Both the position numbers and the translations under genes were made by a program. From Pusillimonas sp. TS35 (lineage in GTDB: Bacteria; Pseudomonadota; Gammaproteobacteria; Burkholderiales; Burkholderiaceae_B), in NCBI RefSeq assembly GCF_009857885.1, contig NZ_WWER01000002.1, positions 248,001 through 312,000 on the forward strand: a stretch of DNA of 64,000 nt. The letters are read 5' to 3'. Positions within the stretch are counted from its first letter, which is position 1. Every line of letters starts with the position of its first letter. This document shows positions 54,183-62,257 of this stretch, piece by piece. The notes beneath the pieces were generated by a model that saw nothing but the letters and a program-made list of their open reading frames with translations, had not been told where the DNA came from and made no database searches.

Positions 54183-55382
54183 GTGAATCGCCGCGACCTA
54201 CTCAAATTGACAGCGCTGAGCGCCCTCCCCGGATCCTTGCTTTCGGCGCGTGCCGCCATGGCCCAGGCCGACACCATCCAGTTCGGCTGTCCAGTCCCGA
54301 TTTCCGGCGCGTTCGCCGCCAACGGCAAGTTTGCCGATATCGGCATGAAGCTGGCACTGGAGGAATACGGTAAAGTCTTGGGCAAGCCGCTCTCCTATAC
54401 CGCCCTGGACACCGAGGGCAAGCCAGCCACCGCCGTGCGCAAGGTGCAAGAGGCGGCACGCCAGCGCGGCACTAAGTTCTTCGCGGGCGGCATTCTGTCG
54501 TCCGAGTCGCTGGCCATGGGCAAGGAAATCGAGCGTCTGGGCGGCGTGTTCATCACCACCGCCGGCGCTGACGAAATCACGGGCACTGACTGCAATCGCG
54601 CCACATTCCGCTGGTCGGTCCCCACGTTCGGCGCCATCAACCAGACGGTGCGCCCATTGATTGACCTGCACCCCAACGCCAAGCGGTGGTACACCATCAC
54701 GCCGCAGTACGTATTCGGCGACGGCCTGCTCAACGCGGCCAAGGCGATCTTCAAGGAAAAAGGCCTCGAGCACGTCGGCAACAGCTACCACTCCCTGACG
54801 GAAAAAGAATTCAGCGGCCATCTGACCAACGCCATGGCGGCCAAGCCCGACGTGCTGCTATTGCTGAACTTCGGCTCGCAAAACTCCGACACGCTGCGCC
54901 AGGCCGTCAGCTTCGGCATGAAGAAGAACATGGTCATCCTGGTAGCCTGGGCCTCGGGCCTTGAGCAATTCGAGAGCCTGGGCGCCGACACCTGTGAGGG
55001 CGTCTATTTCGGCGCCCAGTACTGGCACGGCATCGACAGCTCGGCGAACGCGGCGCTGGTCAAGCTGTGCGGCGACAAGCTCGGCTACAACCCCAACTAC
55101 AGCCTGGCGGGCTCGTACACCTGCACCCGGATCATGCTGGACGCCATCGCCAAGGCGAACAGCGCCGACCCCGCGCAGGTCATCAAGGCCATGGAAGGCA
55201 TGCAGTACGAGGGCCTGACCGGGTCCGAGACCATCCGCGCCGCGGACCACCAGGTGCTCAAGAATTACTACCTGCTCAAGGCCAAGGCCAAGTCCGCCAT
55301 GAAGGACAAGGACGACTACGCCGACATCATCAGCAGCGGCCAGTCCTTTCTGTCGCCCGAACAGGCGGGCTGCAAGCTCTAG
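54183..55382 (+). CDS. Branched-chain/amide-type ABC transporter substrate-binding protein
   Basis: A 399-residue receptor of the Peripla_BP_6 (Leu/Ile/Val, urea, amide) group. The GTG start at 54183 is chosen because AGGAG lies at 54171-54175 and a twin-arginine leader follows (NRRDLLKLTALSALPGSLLS, cleavage near AAMAQ), so Tat export is likely. Mature segments are IQFGCPVPISGAFAANGKFA, FAGGILSSESLAMGKEIERL and YVFGDGLLNAAKAIFKEKGL. Next to an amidohydrolase it probably binds a ureido or amide compound. First gene of the operon. Confidence 0.92.
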   Translation: MNRRDLLKLTALSALPGSLLSARAAMAQADTIQFGCPVPISGAFAANGKFADIGMKLALEEYGKVLGKPLSYTALDTEGKPATAVRKVQEAARQRGTKFFAGGILSSESLAMGKEIERLGGVFITTAGADEITGTDCNRATFRWSVPTFGAINQTVRPLIDLHPNAKRWYTITPQYVFGDGLLNAAKAIFKEKGLEHVGNSYHSLTEKEFSGHLTNAMAAKPDVLLLLNFGSQNSDTLRQAVSFGMKKNMVILVAWASGLEQFESLGADTCEGVYFGAQYWHGIDSSANAALVKLCGDKLGYNPNYSLAGSYTCTRIMLDAIAKANSADPAQVIKAMEGMQYEGLTGSETIRAADHQVLKNYYLLKAKAKSAMKDKDDYADIISSGQSFLSPEQAGCKL

Positions 55383-55501
55383 GTTCGGCCTCGCCGCGCA
55401 CGGATGCCTGTATCCGCGCGGGCGACCCCAACCGAATGGCGGGGGCCCGGCCCCAACCGCGCCCCCGCCCATCTCTTGCGTCCGCCCGGACAAAGGCCCT
55501 C

Positions 55502-56359
55502 ATGAACGTTTACCTGCTGCAAGTCATCAACGGCATAGGCATCGGCATGCTCTACTTCCTGCTGGCGGTGGGGATGTCGATCATCTTTGGCCTGCTCCGA
55601 TTCGTCAACTTCGCCCACGGCGCGTTCTATCTGCTGGGCGCCTATTTCTGCTTCCAAGCCGTCGAATGGGGCCTGGACTTCTGGCTGGCACTGGCCATCG
55701 TGCCGCTGGCAGTGGGCTTCATGGGCTGGGCGCTCGAACGCATCGTGCTGCGCCACGTCTACGACAAGGCGCATGAATTCCACATCCTCCTGACGGTCGG
55801 CCTGGCCCTGATCATCCAGGAAGCCGTGATCATGGTCTGGGGGCCGATCGGCGAGAACGTCGCCCCGCCCGACATCCTGTCGGGCGTGGTCATGTGGGGC
55901 TCCTTCATCTATCCCAAGTACCGGCTATTCGTGATCGTCTTCACCGCGGTGATCGCCGCCGGACTGTGGTGGCTGCTGGAAGGCACCCGGCTGGGCAGCG
56001 CGGTGCGCGCCGGCAGCGAATCCACGGACATGGTCTCGCTGCTGGGCATCAACGTCACACAGATCTTCAGCCTGACTTTCGGGCTGGGCGTGGCCACTGC
56101 CGCGCTGGCCGGCGTGCTGGCCGCACCCATCCGCGGCGCCGAGCCCTTCATGGGTCTTGAGGCCCTGGGCATCGCCTTCGTGGTGGTGGTGGTGGGCGGC
56201 ATGGGCCGGTTCTCGGGCGCCCTGGTGGGCGGCCTGCTGATAGGCATCGTACAAAGCCTGATGAGTTCGATATGGCCCCAAGGCGCGCAACTCATGATCT
56301 ACGTGGCCATGGGCGCGGTGCTGCTGCTGCGTCCGTACGGGCTGCTCGGGAGGGGATGA
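55502..56359 (+). CDS. Branched-chain/amide ABC transporter permease (LivH type)
   Basis: A 285-residue inner-membrane permease of the LivH/UrtB group, about eight spans. It has the typical segments GIGIGMLYFLLAVGMSIIFG, LRFVNFAHGAFYLLGAY and VVVVVGGMGRFSGALVGGLL. ATG 55502 begins 119 bp after the receptor stop, a gap with no gene. Its stop overlaps the start of the second permease. Confidence 0.93.
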   Translation: MNVYLLQVINGIGIGMLYFLLAVGMSIIFGLLRFVNFAHGAFYLLGAYFCFQAVEWGLDFWLALAIVPLAVGFMGWALERIVLRHVYDKAHEFHILLTVGLALIIQEAVIMVWGPIGENVAPPDILSGVVMWGSFIYPKYRLFVIVFTAVIAAGLWWLLEGTRLGSAVRAGSESTDMVSLLGINVTQIFSLTFGLGVATAALAGVLAAPIRGAEPFMGLEALGIAFVVVVVGGMGRFSGALVGGLLIGIVQSLMSSIWPQGAQLMIYVAMGAVLLLRPYGLLGRG

Positions 56360-57351
56360 TGCAGGCGATCAAGGACAATCACCAATTTCTGATGGCCCTG
56401 GCCGTCGTGCTGGCCATGCCGCTGTTCATCGATTCGGGGTCGCTGGCCTCGGAGGTGCTGATCTACGCACTGGCCGTGCTGGGCTGCAACCTGCTGCTGG
56501 GCTTTACGGGCCTGCTCTCGTTCGGCCAGGGGATATTTTTCGGGGTAGGCAGCTACACATTGGGCAATCTGCTGGTGCGCCTGGACCTGCCGCTGGCCGT
56601 GACGCTGCCGTTGACGATCCTGGCCGGGGTGGCCAGCGCTGTCTTTGTGGGCTCGCTCGCCATCCGGCGGCGCAACGTATATTTCGCTCTGCTGACGCTG
56701 GCGATGGCCCAGATGTTCTACTTCCTGGCTTACACCATGACCGACGTGACGGGCGGCGACAATGGCCTGCTGGACGTGCCACGCCCGCCGCTGTCGATCC
56801 TGGGGGTGGAATTGCTGTCGCTGGAATCTCCCTGGCAGTTCTACCGCTTCGTCGCACTGTGCTTCCTCGTGTCGTTCTGGCTACTGCAGCGGGTCACCAC
56901 CTCAGTGTTCGGGCGCACCCTGCTGGCCATCCGCGACAATGAGACGCGCGCGGCCGCAGTGGGCTATGACGTGCACGGCCTGAAACTCGTGGTCTTTGCG
57001 CTGTCGGGCGGCGTCACGGCGCTGGCCGGCGGGCTGCTGGCGATGATGGCCGGCATCGCGCCGCTGTCCAGCATCGAATACCACAGCAGCGAAATGATCC
57101 TGGTCATGACCATCATCGGCGGCACAGCCAACCTGTTCGCCTCGCTTCTGGGTGCGGGATTCTATGTACTGACGGCAGACTGGCTTTCGTTCATCTGGCC
57201 GCGCTGGCTGCTCCTGCTGGGCCTGCTGCTCATGGTGATCAGCCTGTACATGCAGCGCGGCTTGTGGGGGGTGTTGGAAAGCCTATGGCGCCTGCTGCGC
57301 GGTCGCCGCGGCGTATCGGCCGAAACCACTCAACCGGAGCAGCGCCCATGA
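56356..57351 (+). CDS. Branched-chain/amide ABC transporter permease (LivM type)
   Basis: A 331-residue permease of the LivM/UrtC group. Family segments are LLLGFTGLLSFGQGIFFGVG, IRRRNVYFALLTLAMAQMFY and the ATPase-docking loop GRTLLAIRDNETRAAAVGYD. ATG 56356 overlaps the previous stop (ATGA); ATG 56359 is an equally possible start. The C-terminal 25 residues are a hydrophilic tail. Coupled to the ATPase gene by another ATGA overlap. Confidence 0.93.
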   Translation: MMQAIKDNHQFLMALAVVLAMPLFIDSGSLASEVLIYALAVLGCNLLLGFTGLLSFGQGIFFGVGSYTLGNLLVRLDLPLAVTLPLTILAGVASAVFVGSLAIRRRNVYFALLTLAMAQMFYFLAYTMTDVTGGDNGLLDVPRPPLSILGVELLSLESPWQFYRFVALCFLVSFWLLQRVTTSVFGRTLLAIRDNETRAAAVGYDVHGLKLVVFALSGGVTALAGGLLAMMAGIAPLSSIEYHSSEMILVMTIIGGTANLFASLLGAGFYVLTADWLSFIWPRWLLLLGLLLMVISLYMQRGLWGVLESLWRLLRGRRGVSAETTQPEQRP

Positions 57352-58127
57352 CCGCCACGTCAGTCCGTCCGATCCTGCGCGCGCAGGGCATCGTCAAGCG
57401 CTTCGGCAAGTTTGCCGCTGTGCAGAACGTGAACCTGTCGGTCATGCCCAATACCATCCATTCTGTCATCGGGCCCAACGGAGCAGGCAAGACCACGCTG
57501 TTCCATACCTTGACCGGCACCTTGCCGGCCACTGCCGGCACGATTGAGTTCAATGGTGTCGACGTCACGGCGCTGGCCGACCACCAGCGTGTGCGCCACG
57601 GCATCGCGCGCTCATTCCAGGTCACCAGCCTGTTCCCCTCGCTGGACGTGCGCGAGAACCTGCGGCTGGCCGTGCAGGGCGTGCACAAGCTGACGGTGGC
57701 GGACGGCTGGCTCCCACCGACCGGGCAGCGCGCGCGTCGTGAGCTTGTCGACGAAATCCTCGAACGTATGGGGCTCACGCGCGTGGGCGACCTGCCGGCG
57801 GCCACGCTGTCGCACGGCCAGCAGCGCCGCCTCGAGGTCGGCATGGCGCTGGCCGCCAGGCCCAAAGCGATCTTCCTGGATGAACCGACCTCCGGCATGG
57901 GCGTGGACGACATCGGCGGCATGAAGGCCTTGATCCACGGCCTGCGCGGCGACCATACGGTCGTGCTAATTGAGCACAACATGGGCATCGTCATGGACAT
58001 CTCGGACACCATCACCGTCATGCAACAAGGCCGGGTGCTGGTCGAGGGCAAGCCCGCAGACATCCGCAACGACCCGCGGGTACGTTCCGCCTATCTGGGC
58101 AACATGATCACCGGAGGCGCGGCATGA
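57348..58127 (+). CDS. Branched-chain/amide ABC transporter ATPase (LivG type)
   Basis: A 259-residue ATPase with Walker A IGPNGAGKTTLFHTLTG (about residues 42-58), ARSFQVTSLFPSLDVRENLR, the signature LSHGQQRRLEVGMALA and Walker B AIFLDEPTSGMGVDDI. Longer than LivF and with the LivG-type C-terminal VLVEGKPADIRNDPRVRSAY. ATGA overlaps on both sides place it firmly in the operon. Confidence 0.95.
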   Translation: MTATSVRPILRAQGIVKRFGKFAAVQNVNLSVMPNTIHSVIGPNGAGKTTLFHTLTGTLPATAGTIEFNGVDVTALADHQRVRHGIARSFQVTSLFPSLDVRENLRLAVQGVHKLTVADGWLPPTGQRARRELVDEILERMGLTRVGDLPAATLSHGQQRRLEVGMALAARPKAIFLDEPTSGMGVDDIGGMKALIHGLRGDHTVVLIEHNMGIVMDISDTITVMQQGRVLVEGKPADIRNDPRVRSAYLGNMITGGAA

Positions 58128-58822
58128 GCTTGTCTGTCAAGGAAATCCACAGCTACTACGGCAAGAGCCACATCCTGCAAGGCGTCTCACTGGAGGTACC
58201 GGAGGGCAGCGTGGTCACCCTGCTGGGCCGCAACGGCGCCGGCAAGTCGACCACGCTCAAGACCATCGCTGGACTGATCGCGCCTCGCCCCGGCTCGATC
58301 ACCTTTCGCGGGAAGGACATCGCTGGCTTGCCGGCGCATCGCGTGGCGGCACGTGGCATCTGCCTGGTGCCCGAGAACCGGGGCATCTTCAAGCTGCTGA
58401 GCGTCGAGGAAAACCTCAAGCTGGGCCTGCGGCGCGAGTCGCCCTGGCAGCTGGCCGACATCTACCGCATCTTTCCGCGCCTGAAAGAGCGCCGGGGCAA
58501 CGGAGGCGGGCAGCTGTCGGGCGGCGAACAACAGATGCTGGCGATCGGGCGCGCACTGATGAACAACCCGCGCCTGCTGATGCTCGACGAACCGGTCGAG
58601 GGCCTGGCGCCGGTCATCGTCGAGGAGATCGTGGCACAGATCGGGCAGATCCGGCAGGCAGGCGTCTCGATCCTGCTGGTCGAGCAGAACCTTGAGGTCT
58701 GCACCCAGTTGGCCGACCGCCACTTCGTCCTCGAGCAGGGGCAAATTGTCTATTCGGGCTCGAACGAGGAATTCCGGGCCGACCATGCGGTCAAGGACCG
58801 CTACCTGGGAGTAAACGTATGA
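58124..58822 (+). CDS. Branched-chain/amide ABC transporter ATPase (LivF type)
   Basis: A 232-residue ATPase with Walker A LGRNGAGKSTTLKTIAGL (about residues 34-51), GICLVPENRGIFKLLSVEEN, signature LSGGEQQMLAIGRALM and Walker B LLMLDEPVEGLAPVI. Ends in the usual YLGVNV. It pairs with the LivG-type ATPase to drive the importer and overlaps the amidohydrolase gene by 4 bp. Confidence 0.95.
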   Translation: MSLSVKEIHSYYGKSHILQGVSLEVPEGSVVTLLGRNGAGKSTTLKTIAGLIAPRPGSITFRGKDIAGLPAHRVAARGICLVPENRGIFKLLSVEENLKLGLRRESPWQLADIYRIFPRLKERRGNGGGQLSGGEQQMLAIGRALMNNPRLLMLDEPVEGLAPVIVEEIVAQIGQIRQAGVSILLVEQNLEVCTQLADRHFVLEQGQIVYSGSNEEFRADHAVKDRYLGVNV

Positions 58823-60111
58823 CTGCAACAGCGAATGAACGTCCGGGATTGGATGCCTCCGGGCTGCGCATCGACGGCGAACGCCTGTGGGATTCACTGA
58901 TGCGCCTGGCGCGCATCGGCGCGACTGACAAGGGCGGGGTCTGCCGCCTGGCGCTGACGGACCTGGACGGCCAGGGCCGCGACCTGGTCCGGGAATGGGC
59001 GGTGGAGCTGGGCTGCGAGATCCGCGTGGACGCCATCGGCAATCTGTTCATGCGCCGCGCCGGCACCCGCGATGATCTGCCTGCCGTCATGGCGGGCAGC
59101 CACATCGACACCCAGCCGACCGGCGGCAAGTTCGACGGCAACTACGGCGTTCTGGCGGGCATCGAGGTCCTGCGCACACTGCGCGACCATGGCATCCGCA
59201 CTGAAGCTCCACTGGAGGTCGTGGCCTGGACCAATGAGGAAGGCTCGCGCTTCGTGCCGGTCATGATGGGCTCCGGCGTGTTTGCGGGCGCCTTTACACT
59301 GGAGCACGCCTTGACGCAGCGAGACCGCGAGGGCATCTCGGTGGCCGAAGCCCTGGCGCGCATCGGCTATGCCGGCCACGCTTCCAACGGCCCGGTGCGC
59401 GTGCGCGCCTATTTCGAGGCGCATATCGAACAGGGTCCGGTCCTGGAAGCCAACGGCACAGTAATCGGCGCCGTGCAAGGCGCGCTGGGCCAGCGCTGGT
59501 ACGACGTCACGATCCAGGGCCAGGAAGCCCATGCCGGGCCCACCCCCATGGCGATGCGCCGGGATGCCCTGCTGGCGGCCGCGCGGCTCATCGAGTCGGT
59601 CAATGTCATCGCCCTGCGACATGCGCCGCATGGCCGCGGCACTGTCGGCTGGATCGACAATTTCCCCAATTCGCGCAATGTCATCCCCGGCCGCGTGCGC
59701 CTGACCGTGGACCTGCGCGCCGCGGACGACGAAGTACTGGACGCCATGGACCAGGCGCTGACGCAGTCCTGCCGCGCACTGGAGGATGGCGGCGGGCTGA
59801 GCGTATCGCTGGAGCAGGTCGTGTATTTCCCGCCGCAGGCCTTCGATCCGGAACTGGTTGGCCTGGTGGGCGAATACGCCGAGCGCTTCTCCTACAGCGT
59901 CATGCCGGTCGTCAGCGGCGCGGGGCACGATGCCGTGTATTTGGCGCGCGTGGCGCCCACCGCGATGATCTTCGTGCCGTGCAGGGACGGCATCAGCCAC
60001 AACGAGATTGAGGACGCCCGGCCCGAGCATCTGGAGGCCGGCTGCAATGTGCTGCTGCATGCCATGCTGCGGGTCGCCGGCGTGGGCGCTATCGAGGGGA
60101 ATATCGCATGA
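58819..60111 (+). CDS. M20-family N-carbamoyl-amino-acid amidohydrolase-like enzyme
   Basis: A 430-residue binuclear-metal hydrolase of the allantoate amidohydrolase / N-carbamoyl-L-amino-acid hydrolase / beta-ureidopropionase group. Metal-ligand segments are AGSHIDTQPTGGKFDGNYGV (about residues 92-111), VVAWTNEEGSRFVPVMMGSG and FEAHIEQGPVLEANGT. The dimerisation-domain motif is GQEAHAGPTPMAMRRDAL, and the late metal site SGAGHDAVYLARVAPTAM. It would hydrolyse a ureido or amide substrate brought in by the ABC transporter, releasing CO2 and ammonia in the carbamoyl case. Coupled by ATGA overlaps to LivF upstream and MlrC downstream. Confidence 0.92.
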   Translation: MTATANERPGLDASGLRIDGERLWDSLMRLARIGATDKGGVCRLALTDLDGQGRDLVREWAVELGCEIRVDAIGNLFMRRAGTRDDLPAVMAGSHIDTQPTGGKFDGNYGVLAGIEVLRTLRDHGIRTEAPLEVVAWTNEEGSRFVPVMMGSGVFAGAFTLEHALTQRDREGISVAEALARIGYAGHASNGPVRVRAYFEAHIEQGPVLEANGTVIGAVQGALGQRWYDVTIQGQEAHAGPTPMAMRRDALLAAARLIESVNVIALRHAPHGRGTVGWIDNFPNSRNVIPGRVRLTVDLRAADDEVLDAMDQALTQSCRALEDGGGLSVSLEQVVYFPPQAFDPELVGLVGEYAERFSYSVMPVVSGAGHDAVYLARVAPTAMIFVPCRDGISHNEIEDARPEHLEAGCNVLLHAMLRVAGVGAIEGNIA

Positions 60112-61607
60112 AAGTCCTGATCGCCCGCATGAACCACGAAACGAATACGTTCTCACCCGTGGCCACGCCCCTGTCCGCCTTCGGCCCGCAAGGCCCTGTC
60201 TACGGCGCCGATGCCCTGGCAGCCAACCTGGGCAAGCGCACCGCGATGGCAGCCTTCATCGACCTGGCGCAGCAGCACGGCGCCCAGATGGTCACACCGA
60301 TCGACGCCTCTGCCTATCCCAGCGGCCCGGTGGACGGGGACGCCTACCAGCACATCTGTGACCACATCGTCGCCGCCGCGGCAGGCTGCGACGCCCTGCT
60401 GCTGGACCTGCATGGCGCCATGGTGGCCGAGACCACCAACGACGGCGAGGGCGACCTGCTGGAACGGCTGCGCGCCTCCGTGCCCGGCGTGCCCATCGCG
60501 GTGGCGCTGGACTTGCACGGGAACGTCACGCAAAAAATGATCGACAACGCCGACGTGATCGTCAGCTTCAAGACCTATCCGCACATCGACATGTACGAAA
60601 CCGGCGCGCACGCCGGACGGTTGCTCTTCGACATGCTGGCCGGGCGCAAGCGGCCGGTCGTCGCCTGGCAGCGGCTGCCGTTGATCAGCCATACGCTGCG
60701 CAGCGCCACAGAGTCGCCTGCCATGCGCAACGCGGTCGAGGCCGCGCGCGCGGCCGAGGACGATGGCCTGCTGGCCGTCTCGGTGCTGGCCGGATTCGGC
60801 CTTGCGGACATCCCCCACCCCTGCCTGAGCGTGGTGGTCGTCGCGGATGGCGACCGCGAAGCCGCGCAGCGCGCGGCACGAGACCTGGCCGAACAGATCT
60901 GGCGAGAGCGCGAAGGGTTCAGCTACCAGCGAGAGCCACTGGAGCAATCCCTGGCGCGCGCAGAGGCCATGGCCCGCGCTGCGGACCGCCCGGTGCTGCT
61001 GCTGGATCATGGCGACAACTGCATGTCCGGCGGCACCTGCGACACCATGGACGTATTGTCGGCCGCGCTGGAGCAAGGGCTGGATGGCATCCTGGCGGGG
61101 CTCTATTGCGACCTCGAGGCAGTCGCTACCCTGCACGCGGCCGGCGTCGGCGCGGTTGTCTCATTGCCCGTTGGCAACAAGAAATCCCTGGCCCACCTGG
61201 GCCGCGACGCCCAGCCCGTGCCCTTGCGCGGCACCGTGCTGGCCGTAAGCGACGGCTGGTACACCATCACCGGCCCTACCTACACCGGCCAACGCGTCTG
61301 CATGGGGCGCAGCGCCGTTCTGGACATCGGCGCCGCGCGCCTGGTGCTGACCGAACGCACGCACGAGCCCTGGGATCTCGGCGTTTTCGAGAGTCTCGGC
61401 CAGGATCCGCGCAAGGCGCGATTCCTGCTGCTCAAATCCCGCATGTACTGCCGGCCAGTGTTCGTGCCCATCTCGGGCGGCCTGGTCGAATGCGACAGCC
61501 CCGGCGCCACCAGCGCTGACTGGCAGCTGTTTCCATTCAGGCAACGCGTACGACCGCTGTATCCCCTGGAAAACGTGGGCGCCGACCGGGCGGCCTACGC
61601 GCAGTGA
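60108..61607 (+). CDS. M81-family metalloprotein (MlrC-like)
   Basis: A 499-residue protein of the M81/MlrC family, named for the last enzyme of microcystin breakdown but widespread in other catabolic operons. N-terminal hallmark: KVLIARMNHETNTFSPVATP. Metal-site segments: LLLDLHGAMVAETTNDGEGD, VALDLHGNVTQKMIDNADV, FKTYPHIDMYETGAHAG. The C-terminal half begins LLLDHGDNCMSGGTCDTMD. It is co-translated with the amidohydrolase, so it probably acts on the same compound family, by opening or hydrolysing a cyclic or amide bond. It is the last gene of the operon. Confidence 0.9.
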   Translation: MKVLIARMNHETNTFSPVATPLSAFGPQGPVYGADALAANLGKRTAMAAFIDLAQQHGAQMVTPIDASAYPSGPVDGDAYQHICDHIVAAAAGCDALLLDLHGAMVAETTNDGEGDLLERLRASVPGVPIAVALDLHGNVTQKMIDNADVIVSFKTYPHIDMYETGAHAGRLLFDMLAGRKRPVVAWQRLPLISHTLRSATESPAMRNAVEAARAAEDDGLLAVSVLAGFGLADIPHPCLSVVVVADGDREAAQRAARDLAEQIWREREGFSYQREPLEQSLARAEAMARAADRPVLLLDHGDNCMSGGTCDTMDVLSAALEQGLDGILAGLYCDLEAVATLHAAGVGAVVSLPVGNKKSLAHLGRDAQPVPLRGTVLAVSDGWYTITGPTYTGQRVCMGRSAVLDIGAARLVLTERTHEPWDLGVFESLGQDPRKARFLLLKSRMYCRPVFVPISGGLVECDSPGATSADWQLFPFRQRVRPLYPLENVGADRAAYAQ

Positions 61608-61625
61608 AAACACGCTGCGGCCGCG

Positions 61626-61739
61626 CTATGGATGGATACCGGTCACAGTCGCCGGTAACGCCCCCGAAGCGGCCCGCCGGAAGGTGGACGGCGAGACGCC
61701 GGTATGCCCCTTGAAGAAGCGCCAGAAATACTGATACCG
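61626..61739 (-). pseudogene. C-terminal scrap of an AraC-family regulator
   Basis: On the minus strand 37 codons and a stop encode RYQYFWRFFKGHTGVSPSTF then RRAASGALPATVTGIHP. This is the recognition-helix end of an AraC/XylS helix-turn-helix (YFxRxFKxxxGxSPxxFRR). The frame upstream is interrupted by stops and does not continue the family, so only the last 37 residues of the gene remain. Confidence 0.7.
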
Positions 61740-61750
61740 GCAACACAAGA

Positions 61751-61840
61751 TCAAGCGAGATGTCCGTCAACAGCGCGCATGTCCATAGGTTCAACGGCCA
61801 GGCAGATCCGATCGAGGTGAATAACCGCATCCAGCGTGCT
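61751..61840 (-). pseudogene. Possible IS66-type ORF2 (TnpB) remnant
   Basis: A 29-codon minus-strand stretch encodes STLDAVIHLDRICLAVEPMD then MRAVDGHLA and a stop. The segment IxLxVEPMDMRA resembles the N terminus of IS66-family TnpB proteins (IWLAVEPMDMRAG...). It abuts the AraC scrap. The match is short, so I give it moderate confidence. The bases 61841-61920 hold no gene. Confidence 0.4.
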
Positions 61841-61920
61841 CTAACGATTAATAGCTTTAATTCAATTAGGCTTGCCCGGGCGTATACAACGGTCCTACAG
61901 TCTTAGATTTGTAAACTGGA

Positions 61921-61963
61921 AAATACAGGTTTTATTGCGTATTTCAATTTTACAGATTAGAAT
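61921..61963 (+). promoter_or_regulatory. hipBA promoter and probable autoregulatory operator
   Basis: TTGCGT (61935-61940), 17 bp, TAGAAT (61958-61963) forms a good sigma-70 promoter 30 bp before hipB. AAATAC (61921-61926) and GTATTT (61939-61944) form a perfect 6-bp inverted repeat spaced by 12 bp that overlaps the -35 box. This is where a HipB dimer would repress its own operon. Confidence 0.6.
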
Positions 61964-61993
61964 GCGTAAATTCGGATCCAGCATGGGGTTCTC

Positions 61994-62254
61994 ATGGCCG
62001 ACTTTACTATTCGCACGGCGGAGCAGCTTCCCGTACTGCTTCACGCGTTTCGCAAGCAGGCTGGCCTGTCCCAGTCCGCTGTGGCAATGCGCCTGGGCAT
62101 CACGCAACAGACGCTCTCAGCCCTGGAGCGTAACGCGGACAAAGTCAGCGCCGACCGGCTGCTGGCGCTTCTGAGCATCCTGGGCGTGGAACTGGTGCTG
62201 CGCCAGGGCAGCGGCTCGCCAGCGCCAACGCCGCCAACGGGTCCGAACTGGTAG
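61994..62254 (+). CDS. hipB: HipB-like XRE antitoxin
   Basis: An 86-residue Cro/CI-type helix-turn-helix protein: TAEQLPVLLHAFRKQAGLSQ, then SAVAMRLGITQQTLSALERN (about residues 30-49) and the third/fourth helices VSADRLLALLSILGVELVLR. It is the antitoxin and autoregulator expected before hipA, 3 bp upstream of it. The last 12 residues are a Pro-rich tail. Confidence 0.92.
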   Translation: MADFTIRTAEQLPVLLHAFRKQAGLSQSAVAMRLGITQQTLSALERNADKVSADRLLALLSILGVELVLRQGSGSPAPTPPTGPNW

Positions 62255-62257
62255 GCG

